From contig NZ_UNOZ01000002.1 of the NCBI RefSeq assembly GCF_900536025.1, forward strand, positions 62,001 through 126,000: a stretch of 64,000 nucleotides of DNA, given 5' to 3'. The DNA is from Pseudomonas reidholzensis. Lineage in GTDB: Bacteria; Pseudomonadota; Gammaproteobacteria; Pseudomonadales; Pseudomonadaceae. Below are positions 40,276 to 48,875 of the stretch, in pieces. The translations under genes and the position numbers were made by a program. The notes under the pieces were generated by a model. The model was not told where the DNA came from, did no database searches, and saw only the letters and a list, made by a program, of their open reading frames with translations. Positions within the stretch are counted from its first letter, which is position 1; every line of letters begins with the position of its first letter.

Positions 40276-40803
40276 TTGAAACTGCTGATTCTCGATCGTG
40301 ACGGGGTGATCAATCACGACTCCGACGCCTACATCAAGTCGCTGGAGGAGTGGATTCCGATCGCCGGCTCGGTCGAGGCCATCGCGCAGTTGAGCAAGGC
40401 CGGCTGGACGGTGGCGGTCGCCACCAACCAGTCCGGCATTGCCCGCGGCTACTACTCGCTGGAAACCCTCGAGGCCATGCACGCGCGCTTGCGCGCGTTG
40501 GTGGCCGCGCAGGGTGGCGAGGTCGGCCACATCGTCTACTGCCCGCATGGGCCGGATGAGGGCTGCGCCTGCCGCAAGCCCAAGCCCGGTATGCTGCGGG
40601 CAATCGCCGAACACTATCAGGCCGAGCTCGCTGGGGTCTGGTTCGTCGGCGACAGTAAAGGTGACCTGGAGGCCGCCCTGGCCGTCGGAGCACAGCCGGT
40701 GTTGGTGAAAACCGGCAAGGGTGAGAAGACCCTGGACAAGGGCGTCAGCCAAGACACCCTGATTTTTGACGATCTGGCCGCTGTCGCCAGAGCACTTATT
40801 TAA
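40276..40803 (+). CDS. gmhB: D-glycero-beta-D-manno-heptose-1,7-bisphosphate 7-phosphatase
   Basis: HAD phosphatase of LPS heptose synthesis. The 175-residue protein has DRDGVIN (nucleophile D7, acid D9), the ATNQSG motif and the zinc-binding CPHGPDEGCACRKPKP loop typical of GmhB. It starts at TTG (40276), 3 bases after glyS, and is probably coupled to it. A GC hairpin GTGCGCC-N5-GGCGCAC follows at 40808-40826. Confidence 0.95.
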   Translation: MKLLILDRDGVINHDSDAYIKSLEEWIPIAGSVEAIAQLSKAGWTVAVATNQSGIARGYYSLETLEAMHARLRALVAAQGGEVGHIVYCPHGPDEGCACRKPKPGMLRAIAEHYQAELAGVWFVGDSKGDLEAALAVGAQPVLVKTGKGEKTLDKGVSQDTLIFDDLAAVARALI

Positions 40804-40866
40804 GAGGGTGCGCCGCGCTGGCGCACTGTTCATTAGGCGGGCGCGCCCGCAACGGTACATGCCACT

Positions 40867-41637
40867 ATGTCGATCCTGCAGGCGATCAGAATCTTTCTTT
40901 TTTACCTGCTGTTGGGTACCAGCTCGCTGCTGTGGTGCACCCTGAGCTTCTTCGTTGCGCCGTTTCTGCCGTTCCGTAAGCGCTACCGCTTCATCAACGT
41001 CTACTGGTGCCGCTTCGCCGTGCTGCTGACGCAGGTGGTGCTGGGCATCCGCTACAAGATCACCGGCGCCGAGAACGTGCCAGAGACGCCCTGCGTGATC
41101 CTCTCCAACCACCAGAGCACCTGGGAGACGTTCTTCCTGTCGGCCTACTTCCAGCCGCTGAGCCAGGTGCTCAAGCGTGAGCTGTTGTATGTGCCGTTCT
41201 TTGGTTGGGCAATGGCCATGCTGCGGCCGATCGCGATCGACCGCGACAATCCCAAGGAGGCCCTCCGCCATGTCGCCAAGAAGGGCGACGAACTGCTCAA
41301 GCAGGGCGTCTGGGTGCTGATCTTCCCGGAAGGCACCCGTGTGCCCCATGGCCAGGTCGGCAAGTTCTCCCGCGGCGGTACGGCCTTGGCGGTCAACGCC
41401 GGCCTGCCGGTGCTGCCGATTGCGCATAACGCCGGCAAGTACTGGCCGAAGTCGGGCTGGGGCAAACAGGCCGGTGTGATCGAGGTGGTGATTGGCCAGC
41501 CGATGTATGCCGAGGGCAGCGGGCCGCGGGCGATCGCCGACCTCAACAACCGTGCTGAAGCGTGGAACGTAGCGACCCAGCAGGCCTTGGGTTCGCTGCC
41601 GCCAGCGACGGAAAACGCCGAGCAGCGGACGGCCTGA
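40867..41637 (+). CDS. plsC: 1-acyl-sn-glycerol-3-phosphate acyltransferase
   Basis: Acylates lysophosphatidic acid to phosphatidic acid in the inner membrane. The 256-residue LPLAT protein has an N-terminal membrane segment (about 7-32), the catalytic NHQSTWE box at about residue 81 and FPEGTR at about 154. It continues the glyQ-glyS-gmhB unit 63 bases downstream. In P. aeruginosa the homologue adjoins gyrB; here 8 kb of accessory genes follow. Confidence 0.95.
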   Translation: MSILQAIRIFLFYLLLGTSSLLWCTLSFFVAPFLPFRKRYRFINVYWCRFAVLLTQVVLGIRYKITGAENVPETPCVILSNHQSTWETFFLSAYFQPLSQVLKRELLYVPFFGWAMAMLRPIAIDRDNPKEALRHVAKKGDELLKQGVWVLIFPEGTRVPHGQVGKFSRGGTALAVNAGLPVLPIAHNAGKYWPKSGWGKQAGVIEVVIGQPMYAEGSGPRAIADLNNRAEAWNVATQQALGSLPPATENAEQRTA

Positions 41638-41766
41638 CGTTCTGTGGATAACTTGTGAGCAACTTTTCAAAAAGCACTCAGAGATATGGCCTAAGTGATT
41701 GAATTAGAAGTTTATTTCTCTGTGTGACGTTTTTGCGAAAAACGTGCATAAGTTTTTTCGGGGTAT

Positions 41767-41796
41767 AAAAAAACCGGCGTTTACGCCGGTTTTTTT
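41767..41796. terminator. Bidirectional Rho-independent terminator
   Basis: AAAAAAACCGGCG-TTTA-CGCCGGTTTTTTT is a strong GC stem with A- and T-tracts on both sides. It ends plsC on the plus strand and the MFS gene on the minus strand (stop at 41807). Confidence 0.9.
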
Positions 41797-41806
41797 GTGC
41801 CCGTTT

Positions 41807-43426
41807 CTAGACCTTGTCGATGTCCACGTCCTTGGTCTCTTTCAGGCAGAAGATCCCCACCACCAGGCTGATCCCGGTAATCAGTACCGGGTACCACAGC
41901 CCATAGAAGATATCCCCGGTGTACACCACCAGCGCGAACGACACCGTTGGCAGGAAGCCACCAAACCAGCCATTACCAATGTGGTAGGGCAGGGACATCG
42001 AGGTGTAGCGGATCCGCGTCGGGAACAGCTCGACCATCACCGCCGCCAGCGGGCCGTAGGTCATGGTCGCGATCAGGATCATCGCCACGATCAGCACCAC
42101 CACCATGAACTCGTTGACCTGCGCCGGGTCGGCCTTGGCCGGATACCCTGCCTGCTCGATCGCCGCACGCATCGCCGCTTCGTCAAAGCCGTTGATGGCC
42201 TTGTCGCCAATGTTCACCACGACATCGCTGCCGGTCGCCGCTGTCGAGCTGTACGGCAGGCCCTGCTTGACCAGGAACGTCTTGACCTTGTCACAGGGGC
42301 TGTCGAAGCGCGCCTTGCCCACCGGGTCGAACTGGAAGGTGCAGCTGGCAGGGTCGGCCATCACCACGATCGGCGCCTGACGGCTGGCCGCATCGATCTG
42401 CGGGTTGGCGTAATGGCTGAGGGCCTTGAACATCGGGAAGTACAGCACCGTCGCCAGCAGCAGCCCGACCATCAGGATCGGCTTGCGGCCGATGCGGTCC
42501 GACAGCCAACCGAAGAACACGAAGAACGGCGCACCGATCACCACGCTGATGATCAGCAGGGTGTTGGCCTGGGCCGGGTCCACCTTGAGCATCTGGGTCA
42601 TGAAGAACAGCACGTAGAACTGCGCGGTATAGAAGGTCACCGCCTGGCCGGCGTTGATGCTGAAGAGGGCGGTCAGCACCACCTTGAGGTTAGGCCAGTT
42701 GGTGAACGACTCGCGGATCGGCGACTTGCTGATCTTGCCCTGGGCCTTCATTTTCACGAACGCCGGCGACTCGTGCATGCTCATGCGGATCCAGGTGGAA
42801 ATCCCCAGCAGCACGATCGACAGCAGGAACGGCAGGCGCCAGCCCCAGGTCTCGAACTGGTCGCCACTGATATAGCGGCTGCCCAGCACCACCAACAGCG
42901 ACAGCAACAGGCCAAGGGTCGCGGTGGACTGGATGAAGCCGGTATGGAAACCGCGTTTGCCCGGTGGCGCGTGTTCAGCCACGTAGGTCGCCGCGCCGCC
43001 GTATTCACCGCCGAGCGCCAGCCCTTGGAGCATGCGCAGGATCACCAGGATGATCGGCGCGGCGATACCGATGCTAGCGTAGGTCGGCAACAGCCCCACG
43101 GCAAAGGTCGACAGGCCCATCAGCACGATGGTGATCAGGAAGGTGTACTTGCGCCCGATCATGTCGCCCAGTCGGCCGAACACCAGCGCGCCGAACGGCC
43201 GCACCAGGAAGCCTGCGGCAAACGCCATGAGGGCAAAGATGAACGCGGTGGTGTCATTGACCCCAGCGAAGAACTGCTTGCTGATGACCGCCGCCAACGC
43301 GCCGTAGAGAAAAAAGTCATACCACTCGAACACCGTCCCGAGGGATGACGCGAAAATGATCTTGCGTTCCTCGCGACGACTGGAGCTGCTCGCCGCCGCA
43401 CCCTGCTCTTGGATGTAATCCGCCAT
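41807..43426 (-). CDS. MHS-family MFS transporter
   Basis: A 539-residue, 12-segment inner-membrane proton symporter of the metabolite:H+ symporter type (signatures EWYDFFLYG, FGRLGDMIGRKYTF and FGWLSDRIGRKP). Between the C-terminal-half membrane segments it carries an unusual soluble insertion of about 100 residues (PQIDAASRQAP to AKADPAQVNEF) with two cysteines. The ATG at 43426 follows GAGGAC. The leader contains an (AAN)5 Hfq/Crc-type motif. It lies 97 bases downstream of the GMC oxidoreductase gene on the same strand, so the substrate may be the alcohol oxidised by that enzyme. Confidence 0.93.
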   Translation of the reverse strand: MADYIQEQGAAASSSSRREERKIIFASSLGTVFEWYDFFLYGALAAVISKQFFAGVNDTTAFIFALMAFAAGFLVRPFGALVFGRLGDMIGRKYTFLITIVLMGLSTFAVGLLPTYASIGIAAPIILVILRMLQGLALGGEYGGAATYVAEHAPPGKRGFHTGFIQSTATLGLLLSLLVVLGSRYISGDQFETWGWRLPFLLSIVLLGISTWIRMSMHESPAFVKMKAQGKISKSPIRESFTNWPNLKVVLTALFSINAGQAVTFYTAQFYVLFFMTQMLKVDPAQANTLLIISVVIGAPFFVFFGWLSDRIGRKPILMVGLLLATVLYFPMFKALSHYANPQIDAASRQAPIVVMADPASCTFQFDPVGKARFDSPCDKVKTFLVKQGLPYSSTAATGSDVVVNIGDKAINGFDEAAMRAAIEQAGYPAKADPAQVNEFMVVVLIVAMILIATMTYGPLAAVMVELFPTRIRYTSMSLPYHIGNGWFGGFLPTVSFALVVYTGDIFYGLWYPVLITGISLVVGIFCLKETKDVDIDKV

Positions 43427-43457
43427 CGTTGCTGTCCTCGGCCCGCAGGCCACAGTG

Positions 43458-43472
43458 ATTATTCTTGTTGTT
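43458..43472 (-). promoter_or_regulatory. Hfq/Crc CA-motif upstream of the MFS gene
   Basis: On the minus strand AACAACAAGAATAAT is five consecutive AAN triplets, ending 31 bases before the ATG. The catabolite-repression motif is AANAANAA. Its leader position suggests translational repression by Hfq-Crc on preferred carbon sources. Confidence 0.6.
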
Positions 43473-43523
43473 CCACTGTCGGCAGGCCCTGACCACTAGC
43501 CGCCGGTTGCTTCACGCACCTGG

Positions 43524-45173
43524 TCAGGGCGTCGGTATCGCGCTTGCGTCGCTGAGGTGGGTCTGGGTCGCGGCCCCCTTGAGGATCAGTTGTGCCGCCT
43601 TCTCGGCGATCATCAGTGTGGGTGAACAGGTATTGCCGGAAACGATCTGCGGCATGATCGACGCGTCGGCCACGCGCAGGCCCGGCACGCCATGCACGCG
43701 CAGCTGGTTATCCACAACGTCCAACGGCCCGCTGCCCATGCGGCAGGTGCCCACCGGGTGGAAGATGGTGGTGCCGATCTTGCTCGCGGCCTCGTGCAGC
43801 GCTTGTTCACTCTGCAGTTCAGGGCCGGGCAGGTATTCCACGGGTTCGAACGCCGCCAGGGCAGGGGCCTGGACGATGCGCCGGGTCAGGCGGATGGCGT
43901 CGGCGGCGACCTTCAGGTCTTGTGGGTCGCTGAGGTAGTTGGGGTCGATCAGTGGCGCGGCGTGCATGTCCGCCGAGCGGATGTCGATGCGCCCGCGGCT
44001 CAACGGGCGCAAGTTGCACACCGACGCGGTAAACGCCGGGAAGCGGTGCAGCGGCTCGCCGAAACGCTCGAGCGATAACGGCTGCACGTGGTATTGGAGG
44101 TTGGCGCTGGTCTGCTCGGGGTCGGAGCGCACGAACGCTCCCAGTTGGCTGGGCGCCATCGCCAAAGGGCCACTGCGGTCGTACAGGTAGCGCAGGCCCA
44201 TGCCCATCTTGCCCCACAGGCTGTTGGCCATCTGGTTGAGGGTACGGGTGTTGCGGATCTGGTAGATCAGGCGCAGCTGCAGGTGGTCCTGGAGGTTGCC
44301 ACCGACGCCGGGCAGGTCATGCCGCACGCCGATACCCAAGCCTTCGAGCAGCTTGCGCGGGCCGATGCCGGAGCGCTGGAGGATCCCCGGCGAGCCGACC
44401 GATCCCGCGCAAAGGATGATCTCGCGACGCGCCTTGAACTCATGCCAGGCGCCTTGCCAGTGTGCCTTGACCGCGGTGGCGCGAACGTTGTTCAGCAGCA
44501 CCTGGTCGACTTGGACGCCGGTGAGGATGGTCACGTTGGGCCGTTTGACGATCGGCCGCAGGAAGGCCTTGGAAGCATTCCAGCGTACGCCACTGCGCTG
44601 GTTGACCTGAAAGTATCCACAGCCCTGATTGTCGCCGGTATTGAAGTCGTCGACCTTGGCGATACCGCTCTGCTCGGCGCCGTCACGGAAGGCATCGAGG
44701 ATCGGCCAGCTGTAACGCTGTTGCTCGACCCGCCATTCACCGGCGGCGCCATGGTGGTCGGTGCTGCCGGCGAAGTGGTTTTCGCTGGCCTTGAACAGGG
44801 GCAGGACGTCGTTCCAGGCCCAGCCGACATTGCCTTGTTCGGCCCAGCGCTCATAGTCGGCGGCTTGGCCGCGCATGTAGATCATGCCGTTGATCGACGA
44901 GCAGCCACCGAGCACCTTGCCCCGGGGATAACCCAGGCTACGTCCGCCGAGGCCGGCTTGCGCCTCGGTCTTGAAGCACCAGTCGGTGCGCGGGTTGCCG
45001 ATACAATAGAGGTAGCCGACAGGGACGTGAATCCACGGGTAGTTGTCGCGTCCACCCGCTTCGAGCAGCAGTACGCGGCAGGTGGGGTCGGCAGACAAAC
45101 GATTGGCCAGCAGGCAGCCGGCGGGACCGGCGCCGACCACCACGTAGTCGAAGACTGAATCGGCTGATGGCAT
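43524..45173 (-). CDS. GMC-family FAD-dependent oxidoreductase
   Basis: A 549-residue choline-dehydrogenase-like alcohol dehydrogenase. The FAD loop is GAGPAG (residues 14-19); GMC signatures are GGCSSINGMIYMRG and GSVGSPGILQRSGIG; the active-site His is in IFHPVGTCRMG. The second active-site segment reads GNTCSPT, where GNTNAPT is more usual. The substrate is unknown: it is not next to bet genes, so choline is not implied. It diverges from the LysR gene and lies upstream of the MFS transporter. Confidence 0.93.
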   Translation of the reverse strand: MPSADSVFDYVVVGAGPAGCLLANRLSADPTCRVLLLEAGGRDNYPWIHVPVGYLYCIGNPRTDWCFKTEAQAGLGGRSLGYPRGKVLGGCSSINGMIYMRGQAADYERWAEQGNVGWAWNDVLPLFKASENHFAGSTDHHGAAGEWRVEQQRYSWPILDAFRDGAEQSGIAKVDDFNTGDNQGCGYFQVNQRSGVRWNASKAFLRPIVKRPNVTILTGVQVDQVLLNNVRATAVKAHWQGAWHEFKARREIILCAGSVGSPGILQRSGIGPRKLLEGLGIGVRHDLPGVGGNLQDHLQLRLIYQIRNTRTLNQMANSLWGKMGMGLRYLYDRSGPLAMAPSQLGAFVRSDPEQTSANLQYHVQPLSLERFGEPLHRFPAFTASVCNLRPLSRGRIDIRSADMHAAPLIDPNYLSDPQDLKVAADAIRLTRRIVQAPALAAFEPVEYLPGPELQSEQALHEAASKIGTTIFHPVGTCRMGSGPLDVVDNQLRVHGVPGLRVADASIMPQIVSGNTCSPTLMIAEKAAQLILKGAATQTHLSDASAIPTP

Positions 45174-45190
45174 GTGTAACCTCGTGCCTG

Positions 45191-45203
45191 ATTATTATTC
45201 TTG
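45191..45203 (-). promoter_or_regulatory. Hfq/Crc CA-motif upstream of the GMC gene
   Basis: On the minus strand CAAGAATAATAAT contains AAGAATAATAA (matching AANAANAA), 17-30 bases before the GMC start. The same ACAAGAATAAT string occurs in the MFS leader. Confidence 0.55.
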
Positions 45204-45259
45204 TCGCCTTTGATCTTAGTGCGTAATTTCGCCGTGCAAGCACGCGATTTTGCGCAACG

Positions 45260-45279
45260 GCTGTGCGTTTTAGCACAGC
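45260..45279. promoter_or_regulatory. Inverted repeat in the LysR-GMC divergent region
   Basis: GCTGTGC-N6-GCACAGC, 34 bases before the LysR start and 87 bases before the GMC start. It is a plausible operator for the adjacent LysR regulator. Confidence 0.5.
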
Positions 45280-45312
45280 GCCGACGCCATCCATGGATGA
45301 CTGGGGAAGGGC

Positions 45313-46989
45313 ATGTTCGACTGGAATGATCTGCGGTTTTTCCTCGAGTTGCAGCGCAGCGGTCGTCTGCTGACTGCGGCCAAGCGACTCAACACGACCC
45401 ACAGCGCCGTTGCCCGGCATATCGAGAACATCGAGAAAAGCCTCGGTACCGCGCTGTTCGTCCAGCACGCCCAAGGCTACGAACTCACCCCCTCCGGCCA
45501 GGCCTTGCTCAAGCACGCCGAAGCCATGGAGAACGTCGCCCTGCTGGCGCAGGAAGAGATCACCCAGGCGATCACGCCGTTGGGCAAGATCCGCCTGGGG
45601 GTGACCGAAGGCATCGGCATCATGTTCTTCACCCCGCGTATCCGCGCGCTGTTCGAGCGCTACCCGGGGCTTGAGGTGGAACTGGTAGCGGTCCCGCGCT
45701 TTGTCAGCATCCTCAACCGCGAAGCCGAGATCAGTATTCATCTCGAGCGACCCAACGCCGACCTGCTGATCACCCGCAAACTCACCGACTACCGCCTGGC
45801 GCTGTATGCCAGCCAGGACTACCTGGACCGCGCACCGCCACTGCACACCCGCGAAGACCTCGCCCGACACAGCTGGATCGGCTACGTCGACGACCTGCTG
45901 TTCAGCCAGGAGCTGCTGTTTCTCAACAGTTTCTGCCGAGCGCCCAACGTGGTGTTCCGCAGCACCAGCGTGATCGCCCAGCAGCAGGCCGCCCGCGCCG
46001 GGCTGGGCATCGCCGTGCTGCCCAACTACATGGCCCGGCATGATCCGCAACTGCGCCGGGTGCTGCCAAGCGAGACGATCCAGCGCAGCTACTGGATCTG
46101 CACCCGCCGCGAGCTGCACAAGTCGGTACGTCTGCGGGTGGTCTGGGATTATCTGCTGGCGCTGTGTGCCCAGGAGCAGGCCGAGCTGCTAGCCGAGCAG
46201 AGCCTTGCCCGCGAGCATCAGCGCAGCACCGCCACCGACCAGCGCAAACAGCTGCTGCAGGCGCGGCCCGGCCAGTCTGGCAGCCAGCGGTCGGGCCAGC
46301 AGCAGGCCGACCACCGCACCCGCCGCAAACGGCGCACCCACCTGCCAGTGCATGACACCGGCGAGGCTGGCGCTGACCACACTGCCGCTGGCGACCAGAG
46401 CGATCACCGCCAGCGAGGTGGCGACGATGCTCTGCATGTCGAGGTTGGTGTAGCGGTTCAACGCGGGAATGATGACAAAGCCGCCGCCGACCCCAAGCAG
46501 CCCCGAGAGCAATCCCGAGGTCGCGCCGGTGACCGCCAGCGCACGGGCGCAGGGCAGGGTCCAGCGCAGGCGGCCCTGCAGCGGGTTGAGCACGCACGGC
46601 ATGATCTGCCGATCACCACAGGGCGACTCGCCGCGCAGTTCGCGCGCCGCTTTGCGCCAGATGCGCAGGCAGGCGTACACCAACACTGCAGCGAAGCCGA
46701 GCGCGAGTGGCGTATTGGGCAGGGTGTGCGCGAGCATCAGGCCGAACGGCGCTGCGGCGATACCGATCAGCGCAATGAACAGCGCGGCCCGATAGCGCAC
46801 CAAGCCCTTGCGCAAGCCCAGCACCGCACCGACACCGGCAGCCAGGCCCACCGCCAACAACCCGACCGGCGCCGCCTCGACCATGCTCAGGCCAAGCCCG
46901 AAGACCAGCAGCGGCACGGCGAGAATGCCACCGCCGGCACCCGTCAACGCCAGCACTGCGCCGATCAGTGCGCCCAGCCCGGCGCCTAG
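45313..46989 (+). CDS. LysR-type regulator with abnormal 3' extension antisense to the TSUP gene
   Basis: The first 293 codons are a normal LysR regulator: helix-turn-helix at about residues 18-40 (RLLTAAKRLNTTHSAVARHI), then an effector domain ending near VVWDYLLALCAQEQAELL. LysR proteins normally end here, but no in-frame stop occurs. Leu293 (CTA, 46189) is exactly antisense to the TSUP stop codon, and the frame runs on for 265 more codons fully antisense to TSUP, giving a 558-residue product with a low-complexity Gln/Arg/His-rich tail. A TAG is present one base off (46190-46192), so a small indel or stop loss is likely. It diverges from the GMC gene and probably regulates it. Confidence 0.7.
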   Translation: MFDWNDLRFFLELQRSGRLLTAAKRLNTTHSAVARHIENIEKSLGTALFVQHAQGYELTPSGQALLKHAEAMENVALLAQEEITQAITPLGKIRLGVTEGIGIMFFTPRIRALFERYPGLEVELVAVPRFVSILNREAEISIHLERPNADLLITRKLTDYRLALYASQDYLDRAPPLHTREDLARHSWIGYVDDLLFSQELLFLNSFCRAPNVVFRSTSVIAQQQAARAGLGIAVLPNYMARHDPQLRRVLPSETIQRSYWICTRRELHKSVRLRVVWDYLLALCAQEQAELLAEQSLAREHQRSTATDQRKQLLQARPGQSGSQRSGQQQADHRTRRKRRTHLPVHDTGEAGADHTAAGDQSDHRQRGGDDALHVEVGVAVQRGNDDKAAADPKQPREQSRGRAGDRQRTGAGQGPAQAALQRVEHARHDLPITTGRLAAQFARRFAPDAQAGVHQHCSEAEREWRIGQGVREHQAERRCGDTDQRNEQRGPIAHQALAQAQHRTDTGSQAHRQQPDRRRLDHAQAKPEDQQRHGENATAGTRQRQHCADQCAQPGA

Positions 46990-47004
46990 CAACTGATGCT
47001 CCAT
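46189..47004 (-). CDS. TSUP-family (TauE/SafE) permease, probable sulfite exporter
   Basis: A 271-residue membrane protein with two homologous halves, each of about four segments: GALIGAVLALTGAGGGILAVP near the start and GLLSGLLGVGGGFVIIPAL in the middle, the duplicated GxGGG signature of the TSUP family. A Cys-containing cytosolic loop joins the halves. It lies 34 bases downstream of the MBL-fold gene on the same strand, a pairing seen in persulfide/sulfite detoxification operons. Start is ATG 47004 (a GTG directly precedes it). The whole gene is overlapped antisense by the extended LysR frame. Confidence 0.92.
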   Translation of the reverse strand: MEHQLLGAGLGALIGAVLALTGAGGGILAVPLLVFGLGLSMVEAAPVGLLAVGLAAGVGAVLGLRKGLVRYRAALFIALIGIAAAPFGLMLAHTLPNTPLALGFAAVLVYACLRIWRKAARELRGESPCGDRQIMPCVLNPLQGRLRWTLPCARALAVTGATSGLLSGLLGVGGGFVIIPALNRYTNLDMQSIVATSLAVIALVASGSVVSASLAGVMHWQVGAPFAAGAVVGLLLARPLAARLAGPRLQQLFALVGGGAALMLAGKALLG

Positions 47005-47038
47005 CACTGCTCGTGTTTCCTTCTGTGGTCACTGTCGC

Positions 47039-47923
47039 TCAAAGCGTATTCAACGGAATCTTCAGGTAGCGCACACCGTTGTCTTCCGGCTCGGGCAACT
47101 GGCCGCTGCGCATGTTGATCTGCACCGACGGCAGCATCAACACCGGCATGTCCAGGCTGGCATCACGCGCCTCACGCATGGCGACGAATGCCGCTTCGGT
47201 GACGCCCTGGTGGATGTGGATATTGTTGGCGCGCTGCTCGGCCACCGTAGTGACGTACTGCAACGCGCGGCCATTGGGCAGGTAGTCGTGGCACATGAAC
47301 AAGCGGGCCTGGTCAGGGAAGGCCAGCAGCCGACGGATCGAACGATACAGGGTGCGCGCGTCAGCGCCTGGGAAATCACAGCGGGCGGTGCCGTAATCAG
47401 GCATGAACAGCGTGTCGCCGACGAACACCGCAATCTCGCCGCAGTCCTCGATCATGTAGCTCATGCAGGCCGGGGTATGCCCGGGCGTGTGCAGGGCACG
47501 CGCACGCAGGTTGCCGATGAAGAACACCTCCTCGTCCTCGAGCAGCACATCGAACTGGCTGCCGTCACGGGCAAAGGAGGGCTCGGCGTTGAACAGCGCA
47601 CCGAAGGTTTTCTGTACCTGGGTAATGCAGGCGCCAATTGCGATATGCCCACCCAGTTTGTCCTTCAGGTAGGCAGCCGCAGACAGGTGATCGGCGTGGA
47701 CATGCGTCTCGAGAATCCAGTACACCTGCGCACCGAGCGTTTCGACCAGGGCGATCAGCTTGTCGGCCGCCTGGCTGTCGGTGCGGCCAGACTTCGGGTC
47801 GTAGCCCAGCACGCTGTCGATCAGCGCACACTGCCTCGTCTCGCGGTCCATGACCAGGTAACTGATGGTCGAGGTGGCCTCGTCGAACAGCGCCTCCACC
47901 TGAATGTGACTGCCGATGATCAT
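47039..47923 (-). CDS. MBL-fold metallohydrolase, persulfide dioxygenase-like (Blh)
   Basis: A 294-residue metallo-beta-lactamase-fold protein with T-H74-V-H76-A-D78-H79 (HxHxDH), the downstream His in TPGHTP, the Asp in FVGDTLFMPDYG and the His in MCHDY. These belong to the ETHE1/Blh group of iron persulfide dioxygenases, which oxidise glutathione persulfide to sulfite. The adjacent TSUP permease could export that sulfite. The ATG at 47923 lies behind GGAGGG. It is third in a four-gene same-strand run. Confidence 0.92.
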   Translation of the reverse strand: MIIGSHIQVEALFDEATSTISYLVMDRETRQCALIDSVLGYDPKSGRTDSQAADKLIALVETLGAQVYWILETHVHADHLSAAAYLKDKLGGHIAIGACITQVQKTFGALFNAEPSFARDGSQFDVLLEDEEVFFIGNLRARALHTPGHTPACMSYMIEDCGEIAVFVGDTLFMPDYGTARCDFPGADARTLYRSIRRLLAFPDQARLFMCHDYLPNGRALQYVTTVAEQRANNIHIHQGVTEAAFVAMREARDASLDMPVLMLPSVQINMRSGQLPEPEDNGVRYLKIPLNTL

Positions 47924-47957
47924 TACACCCTCCGGATTTACCGACTCAGCTCGCGCG

Positions 47958-48875
47958 CTATAACACTAGCGTACCCACGATAAGCGTAATAGTCAGTGTA
48001 GAGATCAGCGTCGTCCAGGTAATCATCGACGCCATGGCCTGTGCGTCACCGCCCATTTGCCGGGCCAGGATGTAGGCATTGCCCGCACACGGGACGCAGG
48101 CATACAGCAGCGCGATGTTAGCCGAGGCACCGGAAGCCCCCAGCGCCAACAGCAAACCGAGCGTCACCAATGGCAGCATCAGCAGTTTCAGCCCAACCAC
48201 ATACAGCGTGGCCAGCGAACGCCTGGCATCGAGGCTTAGCAACAAGCCTGCGCCTACCGACATGAGACTGAGCGGGGTGGCGGCGTTGCCCAGGTAGCTC
48301 ATGAATTGCTCGACCGCTGCGCTGATGCGCACGCCGCCCATGTTCAGCAGCAAGCCTAAAAGCGCACTGATGATCAGTGGGTTCTGTGCCAGGGCGGCCA
48401 GCATCCCGCGCGCCGATTTCTTCGCACCGGTGCCGTAGTGATTCATCACCAACACGCTCATCACATTGGTCAGGACGATCAGGTAGGCGACGAACACCCC
48501 CGAGATCGCAACGCCCTCGGCGCCATACAACGAATGCGCCAAGGCGATGAACACATAGGAGTTGTAGCGGATACCGCCCTGGAAGATCGAGGTAAACAGG
48601 TCGTGTTTGACCCTGATGATGGCTTGCCCCGCGAACATCATCAGGGCGACCAACACGGTGGCAATCAGGGTGGCGGCAATCGCGGTAGAGGTCTCACCGC
48701 CGGCAAAATCCGCCCGGCTTACATCCAGGATCAGCAGTGCCGGAAAGAACAGATAATAGACCAGCCTGTCGATCTGCTTCCAACAGCCGTCTTCACGCAC
48801 GAACCATCGTTTGGTGACGTGCCCTGCAATGATCAACAGAAAGATCGGCAGCACCGCGAGCAGGGTGTTCAACAT
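47958..48875 (-). CDS. AEC-family transporter (auxin efflux carrier type)
   Basis: A 305-residue membrane protein with about ten segments, arranged as two five-segment halves. Members export auxin-like acids, malonate or amino-acid-related compounds. Its start overlaps the end of the oxygenase gene by 7 bases, so the two are co-translated. Export or uptake of the oxygenase substrate or product is a reasonable inference. The substrate is not readable from sequence. Confidence 0.92.
   Translation of the reverse strand: MLNTLLAVLPIFLLIIAGHVTKRWFVREDGCWKQIDRLVYYLFFPALLILDVSRADFAGGETSTAIAATLIATVLVALMMFAGQAIIRVKHDLFTSIFQGGIRYNSYVFIALAHSLYGAEGVAISGVFVAYLIVLTNVMSVLVMNHYGTGAKKSARGMLAALAQNPLIISALLGLLLNMGGVRISAAVEQFMSYLGNAATPLSLMSVGAGLLLSLDARRSLATLYVVGLKLLMLPLVTLGLLLALGASGASANIALLYACVPCAGNAYILARQMGGDAQAMASMITWTTLISTLTITLIVGTLVL

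Noticed and set aside
38131..41670. A 1179-codon open frame on the minus strand, antisense to glyS, gmhB and plsC
   Set aside because: It is antisense to three well-recognised genes, its product is low-complexity Gln/Arg/His/Gly-rich, and it has no ribosome site. Long antisense frames are expected in GC-rich genes with few TTA, CTA and TCA codons.
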